Below are positions 8,205-16,523 of a DNA stretch of 20,087 nucleotides, piece by piece. The stretch is from CAZGQY01 sp964528035 (GTDB lineage Bacteria > Pseudomonadota > Gammaproteobacteria > Methylococcales > UBA1147): assembly GCA_964528035.1 (NCBI GenBank), contig CAZGQY010000062.1, positions 1-20,087 of the forward strand, given 5' to 3'. Below the pieces are notes generated by a model. That model did not search any database. It was not told the DNA's origin and saw nothing but the letters and a program-made list of their open reading frames with translations. Position numbers and translations under genes: made by a program. Position 1 is the stretch's first letter, and every line of letters starts with the position of its first letter.

Positions 8205-9473
8205 CTACTTGTTATCCGGGATAATATTATATGAAGATATTATAATAAGTAAAAAAATATAGTGGCATGATAATAATATTGTCGATAAATATAAATATTC
8301 AATAAAAACAAGATTATAAAAATATGAATATACTAAGGCGCCTATACTTAATAATACTAGTATTAATTGCCAATAAAAGCCTATATGGTTTTTTTCAAAA
8401 ATAATGTTCATCATGGAAACAGTGGAAACGACGAATCTTACGAAGAACAATGGTGTTAATATTGCTGCATAAGTTCCTGCTACTCTCCATTGTTCCCCAA
8501 AAACAAGAACAAAAAATTCTTCAGAAACAAAAAATAGAGTTAAAAATATAGGTGATCCAATTAATATTAGATATTTGACTGTATTATAAAAAGTTTGTCT
8601 TGCATGATTAAATTCCTTCTTTTCATTTGTTGCCTGCTGTAAAAAAACCTGACCAATGGCTGTTGATATGAGTGAAGCGGGCGCACCTAAAACCCTTTGT
8701 ACTAAATAATACATGCCTAGAGTAGATGCGTTAAAAATTGCTGATATAAAAAGACTTACAGTTTCATGTGATAATGTATTACAAAGAATTGCAGGCATGC
8801 TATATTTTGGGAAATCTGAATACCTTTTTGCAAGTAATAATATTTTAGGGAAAGAAATTGTATATTTTAATATAAATGTTCTATTTATATTTTTGAAAAG
8901 GCGTATTATTGCAATAACATGAGAAACAATATGTCCTGTAATGAGACCTAGAATCCCTTCTTTAATAAGGCCTAATAGAATTTGACAAGCACTAAGTGCT
9001 GTCGTTTTATAAATTCGGGCTATAGCGATGGTCTTAAAATGTTTTTTTCGGGTATTTAAATAATTTAATATATTAAAAAATCCTGAAAGAAAAATAGAAA
9101 TAGGAATCCAGTATAACCAAAAAGAAAAATCTGGGTTCTTTAAAAGAATACAAATATCCTGGTTAAATAATAAAATAACAATAAAAATGGAAATAGATGC
9201 TCCAATAGCTATCAGCATGCCCAGTGCAGCAATATTTATAGCATCTTCATCTTTTTCTGGCAGTCCTATAGCCAGTTCATATTTTCCATTTACCAATGAT
9301 GCAAGAATGTTTGATATTGCTATAAATATTGCAAATACACCGAATTCTTCAGGGGTATAAATACGAGTCAGGATAGGCGAAATGGCAATAGGAAGAGCTT
9401 GTGCAATCGTTGTCCCTGTCATCAGAGTAAGTACGTTACGAGTATACTCATTATTCGGTAATAGGCGTTTCAT
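8205..9473 (-). CDS. wzx: Wzx-type oligosaccharide flippase
   Basis: A 422-residue, roughly 12-helix membrane protein of the polysaccharide-transport branch of the MOP superfamily. The N-terminus is diagnostic: ISPILTRIYTPEEFGVFAIF, then a loop with KYELAIGLPEKDEDAINIA. Such proteins flip undecaprenyl-linked O-antigen or exopolysaccharide repeat units across the inner membrane. It is the first gene of the minus-strand block flippase, sulfotransferase, acyltransferase. The 128 bp between it and the upstream alkB-like stop hold a TATAAT on the minus strand (9593-9598), but I see no matching -35, so an own promoter is only possible. The gene is strikingly AT-rich: the line 8281-8340 has 12 G/C in 60, against 31 in 60 at 17641-17700 in oadA. 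The symbol reflects family role, not a specific ortholog. Confidence 0.87.
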   Translation of the reverse strand: MKRLLPNNEYTRNVLTLMTGTTIAQALPIAISPILTRIYTPEEFGVFAIFIAISNILASLVNGKYELAIGLPEKDEDAINIAALGMLIAIGASISIFIVILLFNQDICILLKNPDFSFWLYWIPISIFLSGFFNILNYLNTRKKHFKTIAIARIYKTTALSACQILLGLIKEGILGLITGHIVSHVIAIIRLFKNINRTFILKYTISFPKILLLAKRYSDFPKYSMPAILCNTLSHETVSLFISAIFNASTLGMYYLVQRVLGAPASLISTAIGQVFLQQATNEKKEFNHARQTFYNTVKYLILIGSPIFLTLFFVSEEFFVLVFGEQWRVAGTYAAILTPLFFVRFVVSTVSMMNIIFEKNHIGFYWQLILVLLSIGALVYSYFYNLVFIEYLYLSTILLSCHYIFLLIIISSYNIIPDNK

Positions 9474-9601
9474 TAACTGGCCAAATCTGAATGAAAAGTT
9501 TGTTATTAAACTCAGGCGATTATTTGTGTAACGCTCTGGGCTTGTTAAGCATTAGATTGAATTCTTTAGCAGAGAATGTTGAGCACTAGCTTATTATAGT
9601 A

Positions 9602-10243
9602 TTACCAATCATTTCGTGCTGTACGTGATGGCATTGAATCGGTACCTTCTATATCTGACTGACAAAGATGCACAATCCTGCGAAATGACAAATTAATTCT
9701 TGAGCCATTTCTGCGTTTGCTTTTTGGCACGCTATGCTGCCAATGCTGTTGCAGTTTCCCAGACATGAGCAATAAACTACCGCTGTTTAGTTCAACGCTG
9801 TGAGTTTTTTTGGTTTTTTTATGTCTTATTTTAAAGACTCTTGTTTCGCCAAGGCTTAGCGAGGCCAATATGGGTTCTGTACCGAGCTCAGGTTCTTTGT
9901 CGGCGTGCCATCCCATAGAATCGTTACCGTTTCGGTAAAGGTTAGCCAGTACTGCATTGAAGTCATATCCCGTGTGCTGTTGTATCTTTTCCAGAATTTC
10001 GGAAAGTTCCGGAATCCAAGGTTTTGGTTTATGGGAAATACCGGAATAACAATAATCTGCACCGCTGTCGCCGTACCAGCAGACCAGGCGCGGAGATTTG
10101 ATTGATTTTCCGAAGAGCTTTATGGTTTCTTCATGCCATTGCAATTTACTGATCAGGGTGTTCAAGATTTCGTCCGTAGTATCAGCAGATATAAAATTTT
10201 CTTCCAGGTAGAGTTCACCGTCAGTGGTGATAATGGACAACAT
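9602..10243 (-). CDS. alkB: AlkB-like Fe(II)/2-oxoglutarate dioxygenase (DNA dealkylation)
   Basis: A 213-residue protein with the AlkB-family core. PRLVCWYGD and YCYSG (51-67) form the substrate-side region. NLYRNGNDSMGWHADKEPEL carries the iron ligands His113 and Asp115, and WQHSVPK carries the third, His170. RINLSFR (182-188) keeps the spacing of the 2-oxoglutarate-binding Arg/Asn/Arg set of Escherichia coli AlkB (RxNxxxR). The family removes methyl and etheno lesions from DNA or RNA bases by oxidative demethylation. The sequence looks closer to the ALKBH2/3-like bacterial group than to E. coli AlkB itself; this is recalled, not aligned. A tail of about 22 residues past the core has no recognised motif. 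It is divergent from the Nudix gene across 112 bp and lies upstream of the flippase on the same strand. Confidence 0.88.
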   Translation of the reverse strand: MLSIITTDGELYLEENFISADTTDEILNTLISKLQWHEETIKLFGKSIKSPRLVCWYGDSGADYCYSGISHKPKPWIPELSEILEKIQQHTGYDFNAVLANLYRNGNDSMGWHADKEPELGTEPILASLSLGETRVFKIRHKKTKKTHSVELNSGSLLLMSGKLQQHWQHSVPKSKRRNGSRINLSFRRIVHLCQSDIEGTDSMPSRTARNDW

Positions 10244-10355
10244 AATTTTAGAGTGGATTCAGTAGGGAGATGCGTAGAGTAATGGATCACTACAGGTATA
10301 GTTTCAATAATGTATCACATTGTAATTTCTATATATCAGATAACGTGAGGCAGAC

Positions 10356-10928
10356 GTGCTAATGACAAAATCGAATCCCTGGCAGTTCATAAAATCCCGT
10401 GAAATATTCGATAACCCCTGGATGCAGGTCCGAGAAGATGAGGTAATCAATCCTGGCGGAACCAAAAATTATTACGGAAAAATCCAATTTAAAAATCAGG
10501 CGATTGGTATCATACCACTGGATGATGAAGGTAATACCTGGCTGGTGGGACAGTACCGCTATGTATTGGGTCTCTATTCCTGGGAAATCCCGATGGGTGG
10601 CTCACCAATAGAAGAAGATCGCCTGACTACAGCAAAGCGTGAGCTTCGTGAAGAGACTGGGCTGACGGCGAATAACTGGAGCTGTTTTCTGCGTTTGCAC
10701 ACTTCTAATTCAATTACTGATGAAGAGGCGTTTGTCTACCTGGCTCGAGAACTTATCGATGGTGTTACAGAGTTTGAGGATACGGAAGTGATTACTGTTA
10801 AAAAGCTGCCTTTGAGCGAGGCGGTGCGAATGGTTCTTGAGGGTGAAATTACGGACGCTATCAGTGTTGCCGGTTTGTTAAAGCTGACCTATCAGAATTC
10901 GATAGGCTTAGGGCCTATTGATATTTAG
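10356..10928 (+). CDS. Nudix hydrolase, ADP-ribose pyrophosphatase-like
   Basis: A 190-residue Nudix protein. The complete Nudix box GX5EX7REUXEEXGU is present at about 81-103: GGSPIEE at its start and KRELREETGL at its end, giving the Mg2+-binding glutamates. The preceding NQAIGIIPLDDEGNTWLVGQYRY and WEIPMGG resemble the NudF/ADP-ribose pyrophosphatase branch, which cleaves ADP-ribose or nucleotide sugars to AMP or NMP plus a phosphosugar. Substrate is inferred from resemblance only. Two starts are possible: GTG at 10356 (5 nt after GAGG) or ATG at 10362 (11 nt after it). The difference is two residues and does not affect the domain. It is divergent from the alkB-like gene; 151 bp separate it from the next gene's chosen start. 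Confidence 0.88.
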   Translation: MLMTKSNPWQFIKSREIFDNPWMQVREDEVINPGGTKNYYGKIQFKNQAIGIIPLDDEGNTWLVGQYRYVLGLYSWEIPMGGSPIEEDRLTTAKRELREETGLTANNWSCFLRLHTSNSITDEEAFVYLARELIDGVTEFEDTEVITVKKLPLSEAVRMVLEGEITDAISVAGLLKLTYQNSIGLGPIDI

Positions 10929-11079
10929 TTTGTTTTTGTATGTTCTGTTGACTGCAGCTATGAATTAATAATTCTGATGCATTTGAAGTATTACATCGTT
11001 TAACAAGCAATTGATTTTCTCATCTTGAACTTCCAGCGGATTTTTGCGAACTGTTAGGAAAGCCCATAGTGATACCTTA

Positions 11080-11805
11080 ATGATTCACCCGATCATGAAC
11101 GATACCAAGATCTATCGAATATTTTCGTTATCAGAAATTAGCAGGGTTCAGTATTTCATACTCGTATTATTGACCGTAGCGGGGTTTTTGTCCGAGATTG
11201 CGATCCATATTCTTCATGACGACTGGTTTTACAGCCTGGTACCTTTGGTCAATTTGAGTTTTGAAAGTAACATTCCGACCTGGTATTCGTCTGTACTGTT
11301 ATTCTCGTGTTCGCTGATACTTGCATGGATCACTGTTGTTCGCACGGCGCAGTCGGATACAAACCGTAAGCACTGGACAGGTCTTGCAATTGTATTTTTG
11401 TATCTGTCGATGGACGAAGCGGCTGTCATCCATGAGCTGATCAATCCAATTCTCACGGAAGCCTATGATTTTCAGGGGATCCTGTTTTTTTCCTGGGTCA
11501 TACCGTTTGGTATTTTCGTAATTGTATTTTTCATAAGCTATCTCGGTTTTCTTCGTCGATTGCCTGCGCGTTATCGTTTATCTTTCCTCGCTTCTGGCGC
11601 GGTTTATGTGGGTGGTGCCTTGGGAACAGAGTTTGGTATCGCTTATTGGTATGACCTGCATGGTGGTGACAACCTTGTTTACGGGTTGCTGAATGTAATT
11701 CAGGAATCGATGGAAATCCTCGGGGCAACGATGTTTTGCAACGCCTTGCTGGCTTATGTTTGTGAACAGCTTGGAGAGATTCGTATCAGACTGGTCGACG
11801 ATTAA
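11080..11805 (+). CDS. Polytopic membrane protein with DE-x4-HE motif, function unknown
   Basis: About six hydrophobic segments are visible. No catalytic family is recognised. Notable in-membrane polar residues, numbered from the TTG at 11044, are SMDEAAVIHE (Asp124, Glu125, His130, Glu131), Glu196 (LGTEFG), and QESMEILG (Glu221, Glu224). I recall a family of uncharacterised bacterial membrane proteins with a similar DEA-x-x-HE segment and a later E-x-x-EM-x-G, so these could be a buried metal or proton site; that is inference. The start is uncertain. TTG 11044 extends the frame, but its first residues are polar and unlike the rest, and none of the candidates (TTG 11044, ATG 11080, ATG 11095) has a good Shine-Dalgarno. 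The frame is convergent with the next membrane protein, 88 bp apart. Confidence 0.7.
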   Translation: MIHPIMNDTKIYRIFSLSEISRVQYFILVLLTVAGFLSEIAIHILHDDWFYSLVPLVNLSFESNIPTWYSSVLLFSCSLILAWITVVRTAQSDTNRKHWTGLAIVFLYLSMDEAAVIHELINPILTEAYDFQGILFFSWVIPFGIFVIVFFISYLGFLRRLPARYRLSFLASGAVYVGGALGTEFGIAYWYDLHGGDNLVYGLLNVIQESMEILGATMFCNALLAYVCEQLGEIRIRLVDD

Positions 11806-11893
11806 TCCGGGTTTTCGTTTGATAGTGCTTCGTCAAGAAGAAACTCTACGCACCCAAAACGAGCATTACTTGAAGGCGAAAGGTATATTCGAC

Positions 11894-12985
11894 TTAATTT
11901 TGCTTGCGCGACACAGACCAGATAAAACCATCATACCAGAAGTGCATCAGAGAAACGACCAGTAAAAGACTGAATAACCAATCGCCGGATGTTTCGTCGA
12001 TTGATTCTGCGAAGAATCCGAAACTGAATCCGACAAAGAGTATTAAAGTCAAGGTGGCCACGTTTCTCCATGATTTGTCACGACAGCCAATAAATTTTGC
12101 GATATTGGTGTTTTCGGCCCACCAGATTATCGCAAAATATTGCAGGGCATGGAAAAAGTTCATGATAAAAAAGGCCATGCCGAAGGGATTGAATCCCCAT
12201 GCATAAACGGAACATAGTGCAGTGGATATCAGTAATGTGGTTTTTTGGCTGCAAAACCGGTAAAGACCCCGGCGAGTGTAATATCGAAATACGAATATGT
12301 ATATTATTAGGAATGGGATAGCCATGCATAACAGCAACCATCCAATCAAATCTGTATTGGATTCGCTGATTGTCGGTGTGCGTGTAAATAGTACGATTCC
12401 AATTTGCTCAAGATTATGAAGTTCTTCCAAATGATCAACCAATGTACAGCCTGCAGCGATCGGGCCAATGTATAGCAGCAGGTTCAATACGATGTCCAGG
12501 CGACGCCCTATATTTTCATAATTACCCGCCCGAATATCGTAAATTCTGGAAATGCCAAATGTTTGCATACTTGAGTGGTAAATGTCCCAAAAGACAGCGA
12601 CGGCTGTGCATAGTATGAGCAGCTTCGTAGAGGTTCCCATTGCAATAAACAATAATAGAGGCACCAGGGAAAATCGTAGTGGGAATTGGTTAAAAATTTC
12701 TTGATTCAGGTGGCTGCGAAAAATTACGATCACAAGGTGAGCAAAAACGAATATACCAAGAAAAAAATCCACCCAGGATTGTTCATATCCAAATGCAGCG
12801 TCTTCGTGGTTTAGGGGGGGATTGGCGACAAACACACCGATAAGGAGGGATATTATCGGTGCTCCGATTATAAAAATTGAGTCGAAGTAAGGCCCGATCA
12901 GGAAAAGCGAGCCAGATTTTTGTTTTTTAATAGGCTTTCTATTCTCAGATAACCTCTTGGTGCCCGATCTTAAAATGATCGCCAT
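11894..12985 (-). CDS. Polytopic membrane protein with histidine motifs, function unknown
   Basis: A 363-residue protein with about eight or nine hydrophobic segments after a basic N-terminus. Histidines recur next to or inside membrane segments: FAHL (His83), FRSHLNQ (His92), FWDIYHSSMQTFGI (Asp134, His137), NFFHALQYF (His279) and LMHFWYDGFIW (His348, Asp352). Such spacing is seen in membrane di-iron or other metal enzymes such as desaturases and Brp/Blh carotene oxygenases. I cannot place it in either, so enzyme activity is inference. I have seen closely similar MHFWYDGFIWS endings in uncharacterised proteins. The gene starts 36 bp after the stop of the KYKH-repeat gene on the same strand and is probably co-transcribed. 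A TATAAT (13003-13008, minus) in that gap has no clear -35. It is convergent with the preceding membrane gene. Confidence 0.78.
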   Translation of the reverse strand: MAIILRSGTKRLSENRKPIKKQKSGSLFLIGPYFDSIFIIGAPIISLLIGVFVANPPLNHEDAAFGYEQSWVDFFLGIFVFAHLVIVIFRSHLNQEIFNQFPLRFSLVPLLLFIAMGTSTKLLILCTAVAVFWDIYHSSMQTFGISRIYDIRAGNYENIGRRLDIVLNLLLYIGPIAAGCTLVDHLEELHNLEQIGIVLFTRTPTISESNTDLIGWLLLCMAIPFLIIYIFVFRYYTRRGLYRFCSQKTTLLISTALCSVYAWGFNPFGMAFFIMNFFHALQYFAIIWWAENTNIAKFIGCRDKSWRNVATLTLILFVGFSFGFFAESIDETSGDWLFSLLLVVSLMHFWYDGFIWSVSRKQN

Positions 12986-13021
12986 TTGTTTGTGCGAACC
13001 TTATTATAATTTAAAGGTTTT

Positions 13022-13369
13022 TTATCCATTGTGTCTTAAACCTGGCAGTGGGGGTAGCGGTAACGGCGGTAGTGGTAGCGCTGGTGGTACCACCGGGTAG
13101 GGTTCGGGTTCATACGGTTCATCATAATAGTAGTCGTCATCGTCATAATGATGATGTTTGTATTTTTTGTGTTTATATTTTCTATGTTTATATTTTTTGT
13201 ATTTCTTGTGTTTATATTTTCCTCGATGTTTATGATCTGCAAGAATAATGGGTGCGCTTTTGTCAAACCCGGTTTCTGCGGCTGCACCAACACAGACGAT
13301 TGTGCATAAACACGTAATGATCAAAAAACTTACAAAATGACTGAATACAAAGCTGCGCCGCGCGGTCAT
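13022..13369 (-). CDS. Small secreted Lys/His/Tyr-repeat, Pro-rich protein
   Basis: A 115-residue protein with no recognised domain but a clear layout. Residues 1-32 are a Sec signal peptide: basic start, hydrophobic FVSFLIITCLCTIVCVG, and a likely cut after GAAA. After a short linker (33-45), residues 46-75 are almost only Lys, His, Tyr and Arg, built from KYKHK/KYKHR-like units. Then comes an acidic/Tyr block (YDDDDYYYDEPYEPEP, 75-90) and a Pro/Leu tail (PPALPLPPLPLPPLPG). The mature protein is thus a charge-segregated chain with a basic half, an acidic patch and a stiff tail. Metal binding by His, binding to anionic polymer or tyrosine-based cross-linking are possible; none is shown. The start is firm: GGAGA lies 6 nt before the ATG. 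It is followed on the same strand by the His-motif membrane protein. Confidence 0.8.
   Translation of the reverse strand: MTARRSFVFSHFVSFLIITCLCTIVCVGAAAETGFDKSAPIILADHKHRGKYKHKKYKKYKHRKYKHKKYKHHHYDDDDYYYDEPYEPEPYPVVPPALPLPPLPLPPLPGLRHNG
13145..13219 (-). repeat. KYKH-type tandem peptide repeat
   Basis: Residues 51-75 of the secreted protein read as five units: KYKHK, KYK, KYKHR, KYKHK, KYKHH. In the DNA this appears as an imperfect T-rich repeat of about 15 bp on the plus strand (units around TGTTTATATTTT), suggesting expansion by slippage or unequal exchange. Confidence 0.75.
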
Positions 13370-13375
13370 TAAGTT

Positions 13376-13380
13376 TCTCC
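13376..13380 (-). promoter_or_regulatory. Strong Shine-Dalgarno of the KYKH-repeat gene
   Basis: On the minus strand GGAGA precedes the ATG by 6 nt. It supports translation of this low-complexity frame as a real gene. Confidence 0.7.
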
Positions 13381-13425
13381 GAATAAAGTAAATGTGTGTT
13401 TAAATTTAAGAACAGTATGCTATCC

Positions 13426-13456
13426 ATTATGGGCTAGCGTCCCAGGACTTATTCAA
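13426..13456 (-). promoter_or_regulatory. Candidate sigma-70 promoter for the KYKH-repeat gene
   Basis: On the minus strand, TTGAAT (13451-13456) and CATAAT (13426-13431) are separated by 19 bp. That is a weak match with a long spacer, about 50 nt upstream of the ATG. It is offered only as a candidate. Confidence 0.25.
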
Positions 13457-13522
13457 CCTTCAACATAGACGATAATATAAGGCCAATAATAATAGTTAAG
13501 TCGGGTTCGATACGATCTTTAG

Positions 13523-16276
13523 TTAGCCAGTCCACCCTAACCCTGTAGCAATGCAGTTAATCGACATTAACAGTGGAACGAGGGCTTTTCTGCGTGTCGG
13601 GTCATCTTCTGGGAGGGCTCTGAAATGCCGAATTAAGCGAACCTGTTCGCGGCCGATTTGATTAATTGTCGGTAGGCGTCTGGACAATTTGCGTCTGAAT
13701 CGTGGGAATCGTTCAGCCAGAAGGTTACTCTTGGATATTTCCAGTACACGGTCAACTGTAAGGTGATACTCTGTTTCGATCATGGAATAAATTTGTTGCT
13801 GTATTTCGATGTCGGTTACCAGTTCCGAGTAGGCTTTGGCGATAGAAAGATCCACCTGGGCCAGGGTTTTTTCGGCTTCATCTATGACCAGGTGAAAAAG
13901 GCGTGATTGCTCGAAGAGTTTACTCAGCAGGTTGCTGTTAGAGTCTTGTTCACGAACAAATCCATCAATGGCGCTGCCCAGCCCGTACCAACTGGGAACC
14001 AGGTGGCGGTTCTGGGTCCAGGCAAATACCCAGGGGATTGCGCGTAAATCATCGAGCGATTGGGCGCCAAATCGACGTGCCGGACGCGAGCCGATATTCA
14101 ACAATGAAAGCTCTTCGACCGGACTTGCGGCGCTGTAATATTCAAGCAATCCAGGTTGTTCCACCAGTTTTCTGTAGGCTGAAAAAGAGCCTTCGGAGAG
14201 CGTCTGGAAAGCACTACTGAATTCTTCGGATTCCTGCTTGTCGGAATTGGCGGCAGATAATAATGAGTGCCCTAAAACACTCGCTGTGAGTAATTCCATG
14301 TGGTATTGCGCAGTACCACGGTTGGCGAATTTCGAAGAAACGACTTCACCTTGTTCTGTAATGCGCATCTGGCCATGAACCGATCCTGGTGGTTGTGCGG
14401 CAATCGCCTGGTCAATCGGTGCGCCACCGCGGCTTATAGACCCGCCTCGCCCATGAAAAAATGAAATGGGAATTCCCGTTTCGTTTCCGACTTCGGTGAG
14501 TTTTATCTGTGCCAGATTCAATTCCCAGTTGGAGCTGATATAGCCACCGTCTTTGTTGGAATCGGAATAGCCAATCATCACTTCCTGAACGCCACCGCTT
14601 TTCTCAATACTGCGGCGGACAAGAGGGTTGTTTAATATATCCACCATGATTTCGGGTGCAGCCTGAAGGTCTTCTATGGTTTCGAATAAAGGAACAATCG
14701 GCAGCGTACAATAATGACCACTATCTGATAATTCGAAGAGTCCTGCATACTTTGCCAGTAAATAGATTCCCAGAATATCCTCTTCGGCCCGGGTCATGCT
14801 CAAGACAAAATTACCGAAGGCTTTGCTGTCCATAGTATCGCGGGTTTCTGCGATCAATTGCATCAGTTCTACCGTTTCCTGAGCGGAAGGGGGTAGTCCG
14901 GAAAACTCAATCATTTCTATATCCGCTTGCTCAAGTTCACTGCAAATCCATTCCATCCAGGTTGTTGAAGATTTGTCCGGGCATTCGGAAGTGTCGTTTT
15001 GCTGTAACCAGATTGCGCCTAATGTTTCAGTAGTCACGGTGGTATTCTGGCGCAAATCCAGGCTCATGGTTTTAAATCGAAAGGCCTGAGCCTCGCGGCG
15101 TAAGGGTCTGACAAGAACGCTGGCGATGGATTCGCATTCACATTGAACCAGAGTATCTTCTAAAAATATTAAATCGTCGATAAACTCATCGGCGCTGAAA
15201 TATGCAGAGCTGTTCGGTGTGGCTACTTTGTCTTGTAAGGCTAAATTCAGAGTTAGAGAAAGTTTCTCAAGTAATAGTACTGTGTACTGACGAAAAGTTT
15301 CGCCTGGATTCCTGCCGCTGATCGATGTATCGGCACCCATTTTTTCAATCATAGTTGCCAAGCGCAATTGAAAATTTTCGGGAATTTCGAATGAATGGCG
15401 TCCAATGCTCAGTTGGTTACGCAGGGTTTCCAGTTGATGAACATAACGATACAGAGATGCGCGTCTGTGCGTGAACAGGGTTTCGCGTGTCACTTCATTG
15501 GTCACGAAGGGATTTCCATCCCGGTCTCCGCCAACCCACGAACCGAACTGGAATAATGGCGGAATTGAAAATGAGTCATCGGGATAGTAGAGATTCAAGG
15601 CCCATTCCAGTTTATCGATCATTTCAGGGAGTCGATCAAATAATGATTCGTTGAAAAAATGCAGGCCCCAGGAAACTTCCTGGTGAACACCGGGTTTTTC
15701 CAGTCGGAGTTCACCCGTCAGCCACAAAAGATCAATTTCATTGTGCAATTTTGTGATCAGATGATCGCGTTCTCTATTTGTCCAGCGCGGCGATTCCAGT
15801 TCCATTAACAAGAGATAAATTCTTCGGTGGATTTCCAGTACCGTGACACGTTTGGCTTCAGTCGGGTGCGCAGTGATGACAGGTCTTATATCAGCTGCAT
15901 TCAGGAGTGTTTGTATACGGTTGCCAGTGATACCATTGTCTTTGAATTGTTTGATGATATCGGCGAAACTGTCTTCAACCTGACTGGCTCCGAGTTTGGA
16001 TTCGAAAGCCCGGCGTCGACGCATCGCAGAAATTTCTTCTGCAATATTGAGTAACTGAAACCAGATGCCCTCGGCCTGCAGGGATCGCATAAGCAGACCG
16101 CGGTTGCTTACTGGTACGGTTGCTTCACCGAGTAATACCGGTTGAATTTCAGGTTGACGGATTTTTATAATATCCAGAAACAGTTTGTATAACAGGTCGA
16201 TAGTTTTCTGCGTTTGCGTAGACACTTCATCGGATATGGTTTGTTTAGTGGTGAAGGAATCTTCGTTAATATTCAT
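13523..16276 (-). CDS. ppc: Phosphoenolpyruvate carboxylase
   Basis: A 917-residue enzyme from the ATG at 16276 that makes oxaloacetate and phosphate from PEP and bicarbonate. Catalytic signatures are present: TAHPTE with His137 (E. coli His138), FGSWVGGDRDGNPFVT, GYSDSNKDGGYISSNW, FFHGRGGSISRGGAP, and QGEVVSSKFANRGTAQYHMEL. It closes with the family-typical IATGLGWTG end. After HPTE the sequence is AKRVTVLEIHRR rather than the E. coli-like string, which suggests a different PEPC branch. A TTG five codons upstream (16291) would extend the frame, but GTGGA 9 nt before the ATG favours the shorter form. It is cytoplasmic and replenishes the TCA cycle. It is divergent from oadGAB, whose product consumes oxaloacetate. 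The 153 bp to the next minus-strand gene hold no convincing terminator. Confidence 0.96.
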   Translation of the reverse strand: MNINEDSFTTKQTISDEVSTQTQKTIDLLYKLFLDIIKIRQPEIQPVLLGEATVPVSNRGLLMRSLQAEGIWFQLLNIAEEISAMRRRRAFESKLGASQVEDSFADIIKQFKDNGITGNRIQTLLNAADIRPVITAHPTEAKRVTVLEIHRRIYLLLMELESPRWTNRERDHLITKLHNEIDLLWLTGELRLEKPGVHQEVSWGLHFFNESLFDRLPEMIDKLEWALNLYYPDDSFSIPPLFQFGSWVGGDRDGNPFVTNEVTRETLFTHRRASLYRYVHQLETLRNQLSIGRHSFEIPENFQLRLATMIEKMGADTSISGRNPGETFRQYTVLLLEKLSLTLNLALQDKVATPNSSAYFSADEFIDDLIFLEDTLVQCECESIASVLVRPLRREAQAFRFKTMSLDLRQNTTVTTETLGAIWLQQNDTSECPDKSSTTWMEWICSELEQADIEMIEFSGLPPSAQETVELMQLIAETRDTMDSKAFGNFVLSMTRAEEDILGIYLLAKYAGLFELSDSGHYCTLPIVPLFETIEDLQAAPEIMVDILNNPLVRRSIEKSGGVQEVMIGYSDSNKDGGYISSNWELNLAQIKLTEVGNETGIPISFFHGRGGSISRGGAPIDQAIAAQPPGSVHGQMRITEQGEVVSSKFANRGTAQYHMELLTASVLGHSLLSAANSDKQESEEFSSAFQTLSEGSFSAYRKLVEQPGLLEYYSAASPVEELSLLNIGSRPARRFGAQSLDDLRAIPWVFAWTQNRHLVPSWYGLGSAIDGFVREQDSNSNLLSKLFEQSRLFHLVIDEAEKTLAQVDLSIAKAYSELVTDIEIQQQIYSMIETEYHLTVDRVLEISKSNLLAERFPRFRRKLSRRLPTINQIGREQVRLIRHFRALPEDDPTRRKALVPLLMSINCIATGLGWTG

Positions 16277-16471
16277 TGTTGTTTTCCACAATAGGTACTC
16301 TAATTTCGGTTGGTGTAGAGTTTAAGACGAAACAATTAGCGTAGTTTAACCGTGTAGGTAACGCATAGCCATATAGTGCTTTATTCTTGGGGATTGATAG
16401 CAATAAGCCTGAAAGAGTCAAGAACCAGGTATTCATTTTTCAGAAAAAAATCATTAAAGTATGAAATTATT

Positions 16472-16500
16472 CTGGAACTTCTTATCGAGATGAATACAAT
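16472..16500 (+). promoter_or_regulatory. Candidate promoter of oadG operon
   Basis: CTGGAA (16472-16477), 17 bp, then TACAAT (16495-16500). The -10 matches consensus at 5 of 6 and the -35 at 3 of 6. Transcription would begin near 16507, leaving a leader of about 57 nt that contains the palindrome at 16524-16535. Confidence 0.35.
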
Positions 16501-16523
16501 ACCCAATAATGAGAATAATGTGT

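Noticed and set aside
13145..13219. CRISPR or DNA satellite array suggested by the T-rich repeats
   Set aside because: The units are about 15 bp, imperfect, without spacers, and are explained by the KYKH peptide repeat in a gene with signal peptide and ribosome binding site.
16276..16291. TTG start for ppc five codons upstream
   Set aside because: The ATG at 16276 has a GTGGA site at a suitable distance and gives a catalytic His number close to that of E. coli.
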